Assembly (NCBI RefSeq): GCF_001028625.1
Contig: NZ_CP011805.1
Location: 1,116,001 to 1,180,000, forward strand
DNA: 64,000 nucleotides
Reading direction: 5' to 3'
From: Pelagerythrobacter marensis
Lineage (GTDB): Bacteria > Pseudomonadota > Alphaproteobacteria > Sphingomonadales > Sphingomonadaceae
In this document: piece after piece, positions 33,730 through 41,680 of the stretch
Numbering within the stretch: position 1 is the first letter of the stretch
Layout of the letters: each line of letters starts with the position of its first letter
Position numbers and translations under genes: made by a program
Notes under the pieces: generated by a model
Told to the model about the DNA's origin: nothing
Databases searched by the model: none
Seen by the model: the letters and a program-made list of their open reading frames with translations, nothing else

Positions 33730-34425
33730 CTAGGCGAGCTTCGGCGGCAGCGCGAACAGATCGGCATACCGCAGCGCAAGCGCACGATCGCCTTCGATGA
33801 TAAGGCCCGCGTTGCGTTCCAGCTCCGCCCAGGGGATGCCGGCGTACAGCCCCCCGGCCAGGATCGAGGCATTCGGGGCCCGGAACAGAGTATCGGCACC
33901 GCTTGGGTCGGCACGCGCAATCGGCAGAGTGCCATCGGCCGGCTGCGCGACGAAGCCTTCTTCCCCGATGGCGAAGCCAATGGTGCCGCGAACCGTTCCC
34001 ACCTGCGCCTTGTTCACCATCGTGCGCATCGAAATCATCAGGGAGACGGCCGACAGCGGCAACGAGGGATCGTGCGCGCTCGATTGCGCCGCCCAACGCC
34101 CGGCCTCCTGAATCAACGGCTCGGCGGCATAGCCCCATTCCGTCAATTCATAGACCTGCATCTTGCCTGGTGGGGGAAGCTGCCGCTTCTCCAGCACGCG
34201 GGCCTCTTCTAGCGATGCCAGCCGTTCGGTCAGCACCTTGGCGCTGATCCCGGGCAGGCTGGCCCGGATATCGGAAAACCTCAGCGCGCCGAGCATAAGC
34301 TCGCGGACTATCAGAAGCGACCAGCGCTCACCCACCAGTTCCATTGCAAACGCTGTTCCGCAGGCGTCCTGATACCATTTGCCGTGCGGAGATGCCTCCT
34401 TTTTGGTTTCAACTTGTAACTTCAT
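33730..34425 (-). CDS. HxlR-family winged-helix regulator with C-terminal extension
   Basis: Residues 16-115 form an HxlR/MarR-like winged helix (CGTAFAMELVGERWSLLIVRELMLGALRFSDIRASLPGISAKVLTERLASLEE). C22 sits where YodB/HypR-type HxlR regulators carry their electrophile- or disulfide-sensing cysteine. The C-terminal 110 residues (TVRGTIGFAIGEEGFV...) resemble the SCP2-like domain found in longer HxlR proteins and may bind a hydrophobic ligand. It is divergent from, and 71 bp away from, the VOC gene that opens the detoxification run, and an operator-like dyad covers its own start codon. Probable local regulator, by context. Confidence 0.82.
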   Translation of the reverse strand: MKLQVETKKEASPHGKWYQDACGTAFAMELVGERWSLLIVRELMLGALRFSDIRASLPGISAKVLTERLASLEEARVLEKRQLPPPGKMQVYELTEWGYAAEPLIQEAGRWAAQSSAHDPSLPLSAVSLMISMRTMVNKAQVGTVRGTIGFAIGEEGFVAQPADGTLPIARADPSGADTLFRAPNASILAGGLYAGIPWAELERNAGLIIEGDRALALRYADLFALPPKLA

Positions 34426-34442
34426 AGTTGCCTTTTGTAACT
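34410..34442. promoter_or_regulatory. Candidate HxlR operator between the regulator and the VOC gene
   Basis: A dyad CAACT-N11-AGTTG (34410-34414, 34426-34430) overlaps a direct repeat of TTGTAACT (34414-34421 and 34435-34442). It covers the HxlR start codon, which would suit autorepression and joint control of the divergent gene. Confidence 0.4.
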
Positions 34443-34496
34443 CAATGCGTCAGGTGTTGCAAGGTCGATTCGCCGCCAACGAAGGAGCGTGCCCCG

Positions 34497-34952
34497 ATGT
34501 CACGAATGATCTTTGTGAACCTTCCCGTTGCCGATCTGGACCGGTCGAAGGCATTCTACGAAGCGGTCGGTTTCACCAACAACCCCCAGTTTTCCGACGA
34601 GAATGCCGCCTGCATGGTCTGGTCCGATGCGATTTATGCCATGCTGCTGAAACACGATTTCTGGAAAACCTTCACCAGCAAAACGATCCCGGATGCCAAG
34701 ACGACGGCGCAGGTCCTGCTTGCGCTCACTCAGGACAGCGCCGCCGAAGTCGATGCCATCGTGGAACGCGCCGCGAAAGCGGGGGGATCGACCGATCCGA
34801 CACCGAAACAGGATTTCGACTTCATGTACGGGCGCAGCTTCGAAGATCCCGACGGACACATCTGGGAGAATACCTTCATGGACATGGCGGCCGTGCCCGG
34901 TTGCGAAGCGCCTGCCGATCAACCTGGCCATCTGGCATCCCAGCAGGCCTAG
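34497..34952 (+). CDS. VOC-superfamily (glyoxalase-like) protein
   Basis: A 151-residue single VOC module with the usual start MIFVNLPVADLDRSKAFYEAVGF and the metal-site Glu-containing end RSFEDPDGHIWENTFMD. VOC proteins include glyoxalases, extradiol dioxygenases and drug-binding proteins; substrate unknown. The ATG at 34497 has GGAG ten bases upstream. First gene next to the HxlR regulator; 171 bp separate it from the following GST, and I see no convincing promoter there. Confidence 0.85.
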   Translation: MSRMIFVNLPVADLDRSKAFYEAVGFTNNPQFSDENAACMVWSDAIYAMLLKHDFWKTFTSKTIPDAKTTAQVLLALTQDSAAEVDAIVERAAKAGGSTDPTPKQDFDFMYGRSFEDPDGHIWENTFMDMAAVPGCEAPADQPGHLASQQA

Positions 34953-35123
34953 CTTCGGCCCTCGGGCCGACGAAATGGCCGGAACTTAGGTCGGGCGATT
35001 GATCTGGTTCGGATGCATCCGTGGCGGACCGTTGATGAGTTCACCGCTACTTCCGGCCGACTTCGGGCCAAGGCTCCCGGCGCTCCGCTCCGTCTGTAAC
35101 AAACATAGGGAAGGGGATTGATC

Positions 35124-35834
35124 ATGCCTCTCGATAAACAGGCTTCGATCGTCATCACGGCCTACGATTGGGTGCCCGATTTCGCCCGCGGGCTGGTTCG
35201 CGACCTTCGGGTGCGCTGGGCGCTGGAAGAGGCGGGGCTCGACTACCGCGTCGATTATCTGCCGCAGGGCACGCAGAAGATGCCGCCGCACCGCCAGCGC
35301 CAACCGTTCGGCCAGGTTCCCACATACGAGGAAGGGGATCTGAAGCTGTTCGAATCAGGTGCGATCCTGCTTCACATCGCCGATCACGCGCCTGGCTTGC
35401 TACCCCCAGGCTCCAACGGCAGGGCCAAGGCCGCGCAATGGGTGATTGCCGCGCTCAATTCGGTCGAACCGCCGCTTTCAGAATGGGCAATTGCGACAAT
35501 ATTCGAAGCTGACAAGGCCTGGTCGCTTCCGCGAAAACCGTCGATCCGCGAACGGATCGAGGAGCGTCTGGCCGAGCTGTCGGCACGGCTCGGCAGCGAC
35601 GAGTGGCTGGAAGGCGAATTCTGCGTCGGGGACGTGATGATGATTGCGGTGCTCCAGATGGTGAGCGGCGAACTCACCGACATGTTCGACCGCTATCCCA
35701 ATCTCGCCGAATATCGCGCGCGTGGCGAAGCGCGGCCTGCGTACCGCCGCGCACTCAAGGATCACATGGAAGGGTTTACGGGCAATCCACCGCCCGGTTG
35801 GAACCAGGATCAGGAAAAGGACACGAAATCATGA
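35124..35834 (+). CDS. Glutathione S-transferase family protein (1 of 3)
   Basis: A 236-residue protein with the N-terminal thioredoxin-like domain (ITAYDWVPDFARGLVRDLRVRWALEEAGLDY, FGQVPTYEEGDLKLFESGAILLHIAD, which includes the cis-Pro and ESGAI glutathione site) and an all-helical C-domain (DEWLEGEFCVGDVMMIAVLQM). It should bind glutathione and conjugate or reduce electrophiles. Start at ATG 35124 with AAGGGG upstream. Its stop overlaps the next ATG (ATGA). Confidence 0.88.
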   Translation: MPLDKQASIVITAYDWVPDFARGLVRDLRVRWALEEAGLDYRVDYLPQGTQKMPPHRQRQPFGQVPTYEEGDLKLFESGAILLHIADHAPGLLPPGSNGRAKAAQWVIAALNSVEPPLSEWAIATIFEADKAWSLPRKPSIRERIEERLAELSARLGSDEWLEGEFCVGDVMMIAVLQMVSGELTDMFDRYPNLAEYRARGEARPAYRRALKDHMEGFTGNPPPGWNQDQEKDTKS

Positions 35835-36547
35835 CGTATATCGAAGGATTTGTCGCGGCGGTGCCGACTGCCAACGAAGCCGCTTACACCGACCATGCCC
35901 GCGAGGCGTCCGGCCTGTTCAAGGAATTCGGTGCCACCCGGATGACGGAAAACTGGGGCGATGATGTCTCGCCCGGCGAAGTGACCGATTTCTACAAGGC
36001 GGTTCAGGCGAAGGATGGCGAGACGGTCGTGTTCTCGTGGTTCGAATATCCCGACAAGCGCACTCGCGATGCGGCGAACGAAAAGATCATGACCGACGAC
36101 CGGATGAAGGCGTTCGGCGAATCCATGCCTTTCGACGGCAAGCGCATGATCTTCGGCGGGTTCGAAACCATCGTGGACCAGCGCGGCGAAGGCACGCCGG
36201 GATATGTCGACGGGGTCATCCTGCCGGTCCATCCCGACAAGAAAGCCCCCTACGTCGAAATGGCGCAGATGATGGCCGGCAAGTTCGTGAGCCTCGGCGC
36301 CGTGCGGGTGGTCGAAGGCTGGGGCGACGACGTGCCGGACGGCGAAACGACCGACTTCCGCCGCGCGGTCAAGGTGCAGGATGGGGAGAACGTCGTTTTC
36401 TCTTTCATCGAGTGGCCCGACAAGCAGACTCGCGACAAGGCCTGGGAAGCGATAATGTCCGACCCGGAAATGCAGATGGAGGGGAACATGCCTTTCGATG
36501 GGCAGCGCATGTTCTGGGGCGGCTTCCGTCCAATCGTCGACCTCTAA
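35831..36547 (+). CDS. Tandem DUF1428 protein
   Basis: A 238-residue protein made of two DUF1428 (YbaA-like) modules in line: residues 1-118 (MTYIEGFVAAVPTANEAAYTDHAREASGLFKEFGATR) and 123-238 (YVDGVILPVHPDKKAPYVEMAQMMAGKFVSLGAVR). Each repeats W-G-D-D-V, T-D-F-(Y/R), and MPFDG-(K/Q)-RM-(I/F)-(F/W)-GGF. The family has a dimeric ferredoxin-like fold with no assigned reaction. The fusion of two copies probably makes a pseudo-dimer. ATGA overlap with the GST before it. A single-module relative follows immediately. Confidence 0.88.
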   Translation: MTYIEGFVAAVPTANEAAYTDHAREASGLFKEFGATRMTENWGDDVSPGEVTDFYKAVQAKDGETVVFSWFEYPDKRTRDAANEKIMTDDRMKAFGESMPFDGKRMIFGGFETIVDQRGEGTPGYVDGVILPVHPDKKAPYVEMAQMMAGKFVSLGAVRVVEGWGDDVPDGETTDFRRAVKVQDGENVVFSFIEWPDKQTRDKAWEAIMSDPEMQMEGNMPFDGQRMFWGGFRPIVDL

Positions 36548-36586
36548 AAGGGTCGATTGCTGCCGGCACTGGTTGAGGAGAGAACC

Positions 36587-36952
36587 ATGTACGTGAACGG
36601 ATTTATTCTGGCTGTACCTGCCGACAAGAAGGATGCTTACAAGGGCGTCGCCGAGAAGTTCTGGGAAATCGTCAAGGATTACGGGGCGAAATCGCAGATC
36701 GAATGTTGGGAGGTCGACGTGCCCGACGGCACGACCACCGATTTCCGCCGCGCGGTCAAATGCGAAGACGGCGAGAAGGTCGTCTTCTCCTGGGTCACCT
36801 GGGACGACAAGGAAACCGCCGACGCCAGCCATGACAAAATGATGGCTGACGAGCGGATGACCACCTTTTTCGGCGATGGCAAAGACATGCCCTTCGACGG
36901 CAAGCGCATGGTTTACGGCGGGTTCGAGCCGCTGGTGTGGAAGGAAGCCTGA
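36587..36952 (+). CDS. Single DUF1428 protein
   Basis: A 121-residue DUF1428 protein: MYVNGFILAVPADKKDAYKGVAEKFWEIVKDYGAKSQIECWEVDVPDGTTTDFRRAV, with the MPFDGKRMVYGGF end. It carries an extra FFGDGKD segment before MPFDG, absent in its tandem neighbour, so it is a diverged paralogue and not a recent copy. GAGGAG six bases from the ATG is strong. Function unknown; neighbours suggest detoxification. Confidence 0.87.
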   Translation: MYVNGFILAVPADKKDAYKGVAEKFWEIVKDYGAKSQIECWEVDVPDGTTTDFRRAVKCEDGEKVVFSWVTWDDKETADASHDKMMADERMTTFFGDGKDMPFDGKRMVYGGFEPLVWKEA

Positions 36953-36954
36953 AG

Positions 36955-37758
36955 ATGACGAACGATCGTGGAGCCTTCATCTGGTACGAGTTGATGACCA
37001 CCGACCGTACCGCAGCGGCTGAGTTTTACGGCTCGGTGGTCGGATGGACCTTCGGCGATACCAGCGCCTCGACTCCCGGCGGGCCGGACTATCGCATGAT
37101 CCAGCGCAGTGATGGCGGCCTTACCGGCGGGGTGCTGACCCTGACCGATGCCATGTGCGAAGGCGGGGCCAGGCCCGGATGGCTCGGTTACATCCACCAC
37201 CCTCAGGTCGACGATGCCGTCGCCCGGATCGTGGAGGCCGGCGGCACCGCGCACATCGCGCCGCACGACATGGAAGGCGTGGGCCGGATCGCCCTGGTCG
37301 CGGACCCGCAGGGCGCGCCGATCTACGTCATGAACCCCGCCCCTCCCCCCGGCGACCCGGACGCGAAGAGCGACGCCTTCGATTACGAAAAGCCGCAGCA
37401 TGTCCGCTGGAACGAACTTCAGACGACCGACAGCGATGCTGCGGTGGCGCTCTATGGCGAAGTGTTCGGGTGGGATCAGAAGGACAGCATGCCGATGGGC
37501 GAGTTGGGCGAATATCGCTTCATCCATCACGGCGAGACGATGATCGGCGCGATCATGCCCAAGATGCCGGCAGTGCCGCAATCCGTCTGGTCCTTTTACG
37601 TCGGCGTGGACGACATCGACCGCGCGGCACAGGCTGTGATCGACGGCGGCGGCCAGCATCTTGACGAGATCATGGAAATCCCCGGCGGCGAATTCTCCGT
37701 CCAGTGCACAGACCCCCAGGGCGCGACGATCGGCCTGGTCGGGCCACGCAGGAATTGA
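36955..37758 (+). CDS. Two-domain VOC family protein
   Basis: A 267-residue protein with two VOC modules (about 5-125 and 140-265): FIWYELMTTDRTAAAEFYGSVVGWTFGD and VRWNELQTTDSDAAVALYGEVFGWDQKD. Each ends in a DP(Q/H)GA segment (ADPQGAPIYVM, TDPQGATIGLVG). This is the Cfp30B/hydroxylase-like arrangement of actinobacterial and proteobacterial VOC proteins, of unknown substrate. It starts two bases after the DUF1428 stop. Confidence 0.85.
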   Translation: MTNDRGAFIWYELMTTDRTAAAEFYGSVVGWTFGDTSASTPGGPDYRMIQRSDGGLTGGVLTLTDAMCEGGARPGWLGYIHHPQVDDAVARIVEAGGTAHIAPHDMEGVGRIALVADPQGAPIYVMNPAPPPGDPDAKSDAFDYEKPQHVRWNELQTTDSDAAVALYGEVFGWDQKDSMPMGELGEYRFIHHGETMIGAIMPKMPAVPQSVWSFYVGVDDIDRAAQAVIDGGGQHLDEIMEIPGGEFSVQCTDPQGATIGLVGPRRN

Positions 37759-37763
37759 GGTTT

Positions 37764-38246
37764 ATGACTATGCATAAGAACACAATCTGTCTCTGGTTCG
37801 ATCGCGATGCGGAAGATGCCGCGCGGTTCTATGCCCAAACATTTCCAGACAGCGAAGTCACCGCCGTTCGCAAGGCGCCCGCCGATTTTCCGAGCGGAAA
37901 GAAAGGCGACGCGCTGACGGTGGAATTCACGGTCTGCGGCATCCCCTGCCTGGCGATCAATGGTGGCCCCGCCTTTCCGCAAAGCGAATCCTTCTCGTTC
38001 CAGATCGCGACCGAGGATCAGGAGGAAACCGACCGGTACTGGAACGCCATCGTCGGCAACGGCGGCGAGGAATCCGCCTGCGGCTGGTGCCGCGACAAGT
38101 GGGGTCTCAACTGGCAGATCACCCCGCGCGCCATGAGCGAGGCGATGGCCGCCGGCGGCGAAGAGGCTGAGCGAGCCTTCGAAGCAATGATGACAATGCG
38201 CAAGATCGACGTGGCCGCGATCGAAGCCGCCCGGCGCGGAGACTGA
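37764..38246 (+). CDS. PhnB-like VOC protein (3-demethylubiquinone methyltransferase-like domain)
   Basis: A 160-residue protein with NTICLWFDRDAEDAARFYAQTFPDS at the start, GGEESACGWCRDKWGLNWQITP in the middle, and MTMRKIDVAAIEAARRGD at the end, the usual PhnB-type VOC pattern. The old methyltransferase name is misleading: no SAM site is present. Two ATG codons (37764, 37770) are possible; GAGG precedes both. Same transcription unit as its neighbours. Confidence 0.84.
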   Translation: MTMHKNTICLWFDRDAEDAARFYAQTFPDSEVTAVRKAPADFPSGKKGDALTVEFTVCGIPCLAINGGPAFPQSESFSFQIATEDQEETDRYWNAIVGNGGEESACGWCRDKWGLNWQITPRAMSEAMAAGGEEAERAFEAMMTMRKIDVAAIEAARRGD

Positions 38247-38249
38247 GCG

Positions 38250-38915
38250 ATGGGTCGTAGAATAATCGGCGGTGCCTTCATCTCGCTGGACGGAATCATT
38301 CAGGCACCGGGCGGACCGGAAGAAGATACGACCGGCGGCTTCGCCCACGGTGGCTGGCTGGCGAACCTTTTCGAAGAGGCGATCGCCAATCAGATCGACA
38401 CCCTGTTGTCGATGCCGTTCGATCTGCTGCTGGGCCGGCGTACTTACGACATTTTTGCCGGGCATTGGCCGCACCAGCCGCAGGACGATCCGATCGCGGA
38501 CATGTTCGCCCGCGCGCACAAGTACGTGCTGACGGGGTCGGACCAGACGCTCGACTGGGAAGGAAGCCATCGTCTGGCCGATCTGGACTCACTCGCTGCG
38601 CTGAAGCGGCAGGACGGGCCCGATCTGGTCATCCAAGGCAGTTCCACGCTCTATCCGCAACTGCTCGAACACAATCTGCTGGATCGGCTGGTGCTGATGA
38701 CCGCCCCGCTTACGCTGGGCACCGGCAAGCGGCTGTTCGGGGATGGCACGCCCGTGCGCAAATTCCGCCTGGTCGAACAGAGGCTCGGCACAAACGGCAG
38801 CGTCATGTCGACTTACGAACCGAACGGCGCACTCGAAACCGGCTCGTTCGCCAGTCAGCAGCCGAGCGAGGCCGAAATCGAACGGCGGCGCAAGATGGCG
38901 GAAGGGACCTGGTGA
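38250..38915 (+). CDS. Dihydrofolate-reductase-family protein (RibD C-terminal type)
   Basis: A 221-residue reductase of the RibD_C/DHFR superfamily: IIGGAFISLDGIIQAPGGPEED, LLLGRRTYDIFAGHWP, DLVIQGSSTLYPQLLEHNLLDRL and TLGTGKRLFGDG match the fold and NADPH loop. It has no proof of folate activity; relatives near stress genes are uncharacterised NADPH-dependent reductases. Three bases separate it from the previous gene, and its TGA overlaps the next ATG (TGATG). Confidence 0.86.
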   Translation: MGRRIIGGAFISLDGIIQAPGGPEEDTTGGFAHGGWLANLFEEAIANQIDTLLSMPFDLLLGRRTYDIFAGHWPHQPQDDPIADMFARAHKYVLTGSDQTLDWEGSHRLADLDSLAALKRQDGPDLVIQGSSTLYPQLLEHNLLDRLVLMTAPLTLGTGKRLFGDGTPVRKFRLVEQRLGTNGSVMSTYEPNGALETGSFASQQPSEAEIERRRKMAEGTW

Positions 38916-39565
38916 TGCTTGCCCTCTACGGCCATCCTTTCTCGTCCTACACCTGGAAGGCGCTGATCCCGCTATACGCCAATGAAACGCCGTTCGAATT
39001 TCGCGAAGTCGGGTCCGATCATCCGGCACGCGCCCAGTTCGTTCAGGCGGCACATCCTGCCGGGAAATTTCCCGTTCTGGCCGACGGAAACACTGCCGTG
39101 ATCGAAGCGACTTCGATCGTCGAACATCTGGCGCTGCACCACCCCGGCCGGGCACCGCTGATCCCGGCCGATCCGGCGCAGGCAGCGGTGGCGCGCATGC
39201 TAGATAGGGTATTCGACAACTACGTGATGGGTAGCGCGCAACTGGTCGTGAATGCCTATCTGGCCGACCGCGCCAATCCCGATCCGGAAGAGATCCGCCG
39301 GGGCAAGGCCGGGCTGCTGCGGGTCTATGCCTGGCTGGACAATTGGCTCGGCGCGAATGATATGCCCCCCCATGTCTCTCTGGTGACCTGTGCGGCAGCT
39401 CCGTCGCTGTTCTATGCCGACTGGGTGGAGCCGATTCCGGCAGAGTCCCCGCGTCTGGCAGCCTTGCGAGCGGAACTGCTGGCCCTGCCCCCAGTGGCCA
39501 GATGCGTGGACGATGCACGCCCCTATCGTGCATGGTTTCCGCCGGGTGCGCCCGACCGGGATTGA
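38915..39565 (+). CDS. Glutathione S-transferase family protein (2 of 3)
   Basis: A 216-residue GST: LALYGHPFSSYTWKALIPLYANETPFEF opens the thioredoxin-like domain with a Ser/Tyr-rich catalytic start, HPAGKFPVLADGNTAVIEATSIVEHLALHHP is the glutathione site, and the helical domain follows. GTG at 38912 is also possible; I prefer ATG 38915, overlapping the reductase stop. It diverges clearly in sequence from the two other GSTs, so this is not a recent duplication. Confidence 0.87.
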   Translation: MLALYGHPFSSYTWKALIPLYANETPFEFREVGSDHPARAQFVQAAHPAGKFPVLADGNTAVIEATSIVEHLALHHPGRAPLIPADPAQAAVARMLDRVFDNYVMGSAQLVVNAYLADRANPDPEEIRRGKAGLLRVYAWLDNWLGANDMPPHVSLVTCAAAPSLFYADWVEPIPAESPRLAALRAELLALPPVARCVDDARPYRAWFPPGAPDRD

Positions 39566-39623
39566 GTTGACCGACCCTTCTTGTTCCCATAATGTTCCAC
39601 AAAGCAAGCGGGGGTGATTCACG

Positions 39624-40256
39624 ATGGCCGAGTACACATTCTTCTTCAATCCGATGAGCCGTGCCCAGATCGCACGATGGGCACTGCACGAGGCGGCCGT
39701 CGATTACGAGCCGGTCTTCGCTTCGTTCGAGGACAGACCGGCCGCTCTGCTGGAGGCCAACCCGCTCGGCAAGCTTCCGACCATTGTTCACCACCGCGAT
39801 GGGCGCGACCATGTGGTGACCGAGGCGGCGGCGATCTGCCACTATCTGGCCGAGATGTCGGCGCCGGAGCTGTTGCCGCAACCGCATGAGAAGGCCGACT
39901 ATTTTCGCTGGCTGTTCTACGCCGCCGGGCCGCTGGAACAGGCGGTGACAGCGCGCATGTTCGGCTGGGAATTGCCACCGGAACGGGAAATGAGCGCCGG
40001 TTTCGGCAACTACGAACGCGCGCTCGATGCGATCGAAGGATGGCTCGCCAGCCACGACTATGTGTGCGGTGATCGCTTTACGATGGCCGACGTCTATGTC
40101 GGCAGTGCGATCGATTGGGGATTGCAGTTCGGCTCAATCCCCCAGCGCGAAGTGTTCGAAGCCTATGCCGCCCGGTGCCGGACACGGCCCGCCTATCAGG
40201 AAGGCAAGGCGATCGACGGCCGGCTGATGGCCGAAATGCAGGGAGGAGATGCCTGA
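39624..40256 (+). CDS. Glutathione S-transferase family protein (3 of 3)
   Basis: A 210-residue GST with FFFNPMSRAQIARWALHEAAVDYEPV, NPLGKLPTIVHHRDGRDHVVTEAAAICHYLAEM and a helical domain ending FTMADVYVGSAIDWGLQFG. The catalytic residue probably lies in NPMSRA. GGGGGT precedes the ATG. A 58-bp gap separates it from GST 2; its stop overlaps the GFA start (TGATG), tying a glutathione transferase to a glutathione-aldehyde adduct protein. Confidence 0.88.
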   Translation: MAEYTFFFNPMSRAQIARWALHEAAVDYEPVFASFEDRPAALLEANPLGKLPTIVHHRDGRDHVVTEAAAICHYLAEMSAPELLPQPHEKADYFRWLFYAAGPLEQAVTARMFGWELPPEREMSAGFGNYERALDAIEGWLASHDYVCGDRFTMADVYVGSAIDWGLQFGSIPQREVFEAYAARCRTRPAYQEGKAIDGRLMAEMQGGDA

Positions 40257-40606
40257 TGAGTTACCGGAGCACATGCCATTGCGGCACGATCAGTGCGACG
40301 GTTTCAGGCGATCTTCCGGCGGAGGCGATGACCTGCAATTGCTCGATCTGCCGACGCAAGGGAACCGTCCTACACTTCGTTTCTTCGGATGAGGCCGCGC
40401 TGGATGCACCGACAGACAAGCTGGGCGATTATACGTTCAACAAGGACGCGATCCATCACCATTTCTGCATGGTGTGCGGCTGCACACCGTTCGCCACCGG
40501 CACCGATCCGCAAGGAAACGAAATGGTCGCGGTCAATCTCCGCTGCGTGCCGGAATGCGATCTCGACCAGCTGAAGCTGACCACCGTCGATGGAGCGTCG
40601 TTCTAG
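40256..40606 (+). CDS. GFA-family (glutathione-dependent formaldehyde-activating-like / CENP-V) protein
   Basis: A 116-residue Zn protein. Zinc-ligand cysteines are C7 and C9 (TCHCGT), C27, C29 and C32 (CNCSIC), C71 and C74 (CMVCGC). Members were described as speeding the addition of formaldehyde to glutathione (Gfa) or bind other thiol adducts; most are uncharacterised. It is the last gene of the run and stops 10 bp before the convergent J-protein gene. The coupling to a GST favours a glutathione role. Confidence 0.88.
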   Translation: MSYRSTCHCGTISATVSGDLPAEAMTCNCSICRRKGTVLHFVSSDEAALDAPTDKLGDYTFNKDAIHHHFCMVCGCTPFATGTDPQGNEMVAVNLRCVPECDLDQLKLTTVDGASF

Positions 40607-40615
40607 GCCATAAAG

Positions 40616-41209
40616 CTATGTGAAGACGGCGCTCTTGCGCAGAAGCTGGTAAGCCTCGACCACGCGGCCCAGGCGCCCTTCATGCTGGCGATCACCACCG
40701 TTGCGGTCGGGGTGATACCGGCGCACCAGTTCCGAATAGCGACGGCGCAGGCGACGCAGGTCGGTATCGAGGCCGAGCCCCATCGTCTCCAGCGCCCTGG
40801 CCTCTTCCGCGCTGAAGCGGCTGTCCATCGCCATGCGCGCCTCGCGTTCGGCGCGGCTCCTGATCCCGCTCGCGCGCGCCGAAATTGCATCGAGCGGATC
40901 GTCGAAGTCGGACCAGCGCGGCATCCCGTCCACACCGCCTGGCGGACGAAACCCATGCGTTTCGGTTCGCCAGCCTGCGCCGGGCGCCTGGGCGGCGAGG
41001 ATTTCTTCCGCGCTCATCCCTTCGAACCAGTCGTATCCCGCGTTGAATTCGCGCACATGATCAAGGCAGAACCAGCGCCATTCGCCCGGCCCATCGAACG
41101 AGTTGCCGCGCGTGCCGGGCGCGCGAAATTCGCCCTGCTCGTCGCACCCCGGCCTTTCGCACCTGCGCCTGCTGCCTTCGTATCGTCCATGGAACTTCGT
41201 CTGCTTCAC
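40616..41209 (-). CDS. J-domain protein with N-terminal Cys motif
   Basis: A 197-residue protein with a C-terminal J domain (about 130-197) including the HPD tripeptide in RRYHPDRNGG, so it should stimulate a DnaK-type chaperone. The N-terminal part has C-E-R-P-G-C-DEQGEFRAPG and WRWFCLDHVREFNAGYDWFEGMSAEEI, which looks like a small metal- or structure-forming motif seen in sphingomonad J proteins. I used the GTG at 41209 (VKQTKFHGRYEG); a longer frame overlaps bolA in antisense. Divergent from bolA with about 50 bp between. Confidence 0.8.
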   Translation of the reverse strand: MKQTKFHGRYEGSRRRCERPGCDEQGEFRAPGTRGNSFDGPGEWRWFCLDHVREFNAGYDWFEGMSAEEILAAQAPGAGWRTETHGFRPPGGVDGMPRWSDFDDPLDAISARASGIRSRAEREARMAMDSRFSAEEARALETMGLGLDTDLRRLRRRYSELVRRYHPDRNGGDRQHEGRLGRVVEAYQLLRKSAVFT

Positions 41210-41260
41210 CCCATTAGGATGGGCATGGACAAGCGCGTTGGGAACCCCCAAACCGGTCCA

Positions 41261-41536
41261 ATGACGACTCCGTTGCAAACCGAGATCGAAGCCCTTCTGG
41301 CAGAGGCGTTTTCGCCCACCAGACTGGAAGTTATCAATGACAGCGCCAGCCACCGCGGCCATGCGGGCGACGATGGTAGCGGCGAATCGCATTTCACCCT
41401 GGTGATCGAAAGCGAAGCCTTTACCGGCAAGAGCCGGCTGGAACGTCAGCGCATGATCAACCGGGCACTGGGCGATATTCCGGGCGAGAGAGTCCACGCC
41501 CTGGCCATTCGCGCTTTCGCGCCCGGCGACGGGTGA
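41261..41536 (+). CDS. BolA family protein
   Basis: A 91-residue BolA: LQTEIEALLAEAFSPTRLEVINDSASHRGHAGDDGSGESHFTLVIESEAFTGKSRLERQRMINRALGDIPGERVHALAIRAFAP. The conserved His in ESHFT and the RHR-like region are in place. BolA proteins work with monothiol glutaredoxins in iron-sulfur trafficking and redox signalling. The ATG at 41261 gives the family length; upstream ATG at 41218 would add a non-conserved tail. Divergent J-protein upstream. Confidence 0.9.
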   Translation: MTTPLQTEIEALLAEAFSPTRLEVINDSASHRGHAGDDGSGESHFTLVIESEAFTGKSRLERQRMINRALGDIPGERVHALAIRAFAPGDG

Positions 41537-41680
41537 TGGCTGACGTCCTCTGGTCCTGGACAGGGCGGAGACGGAGGCGGTCGCCGCGACAGACGGCATC
41601 GTCCGCTGTCGAACATGGCACCGCTGCATCCCCCGCAATGACGATGGCATCGGCCGCCGCTATCCGGAGTTAGAGCATCC

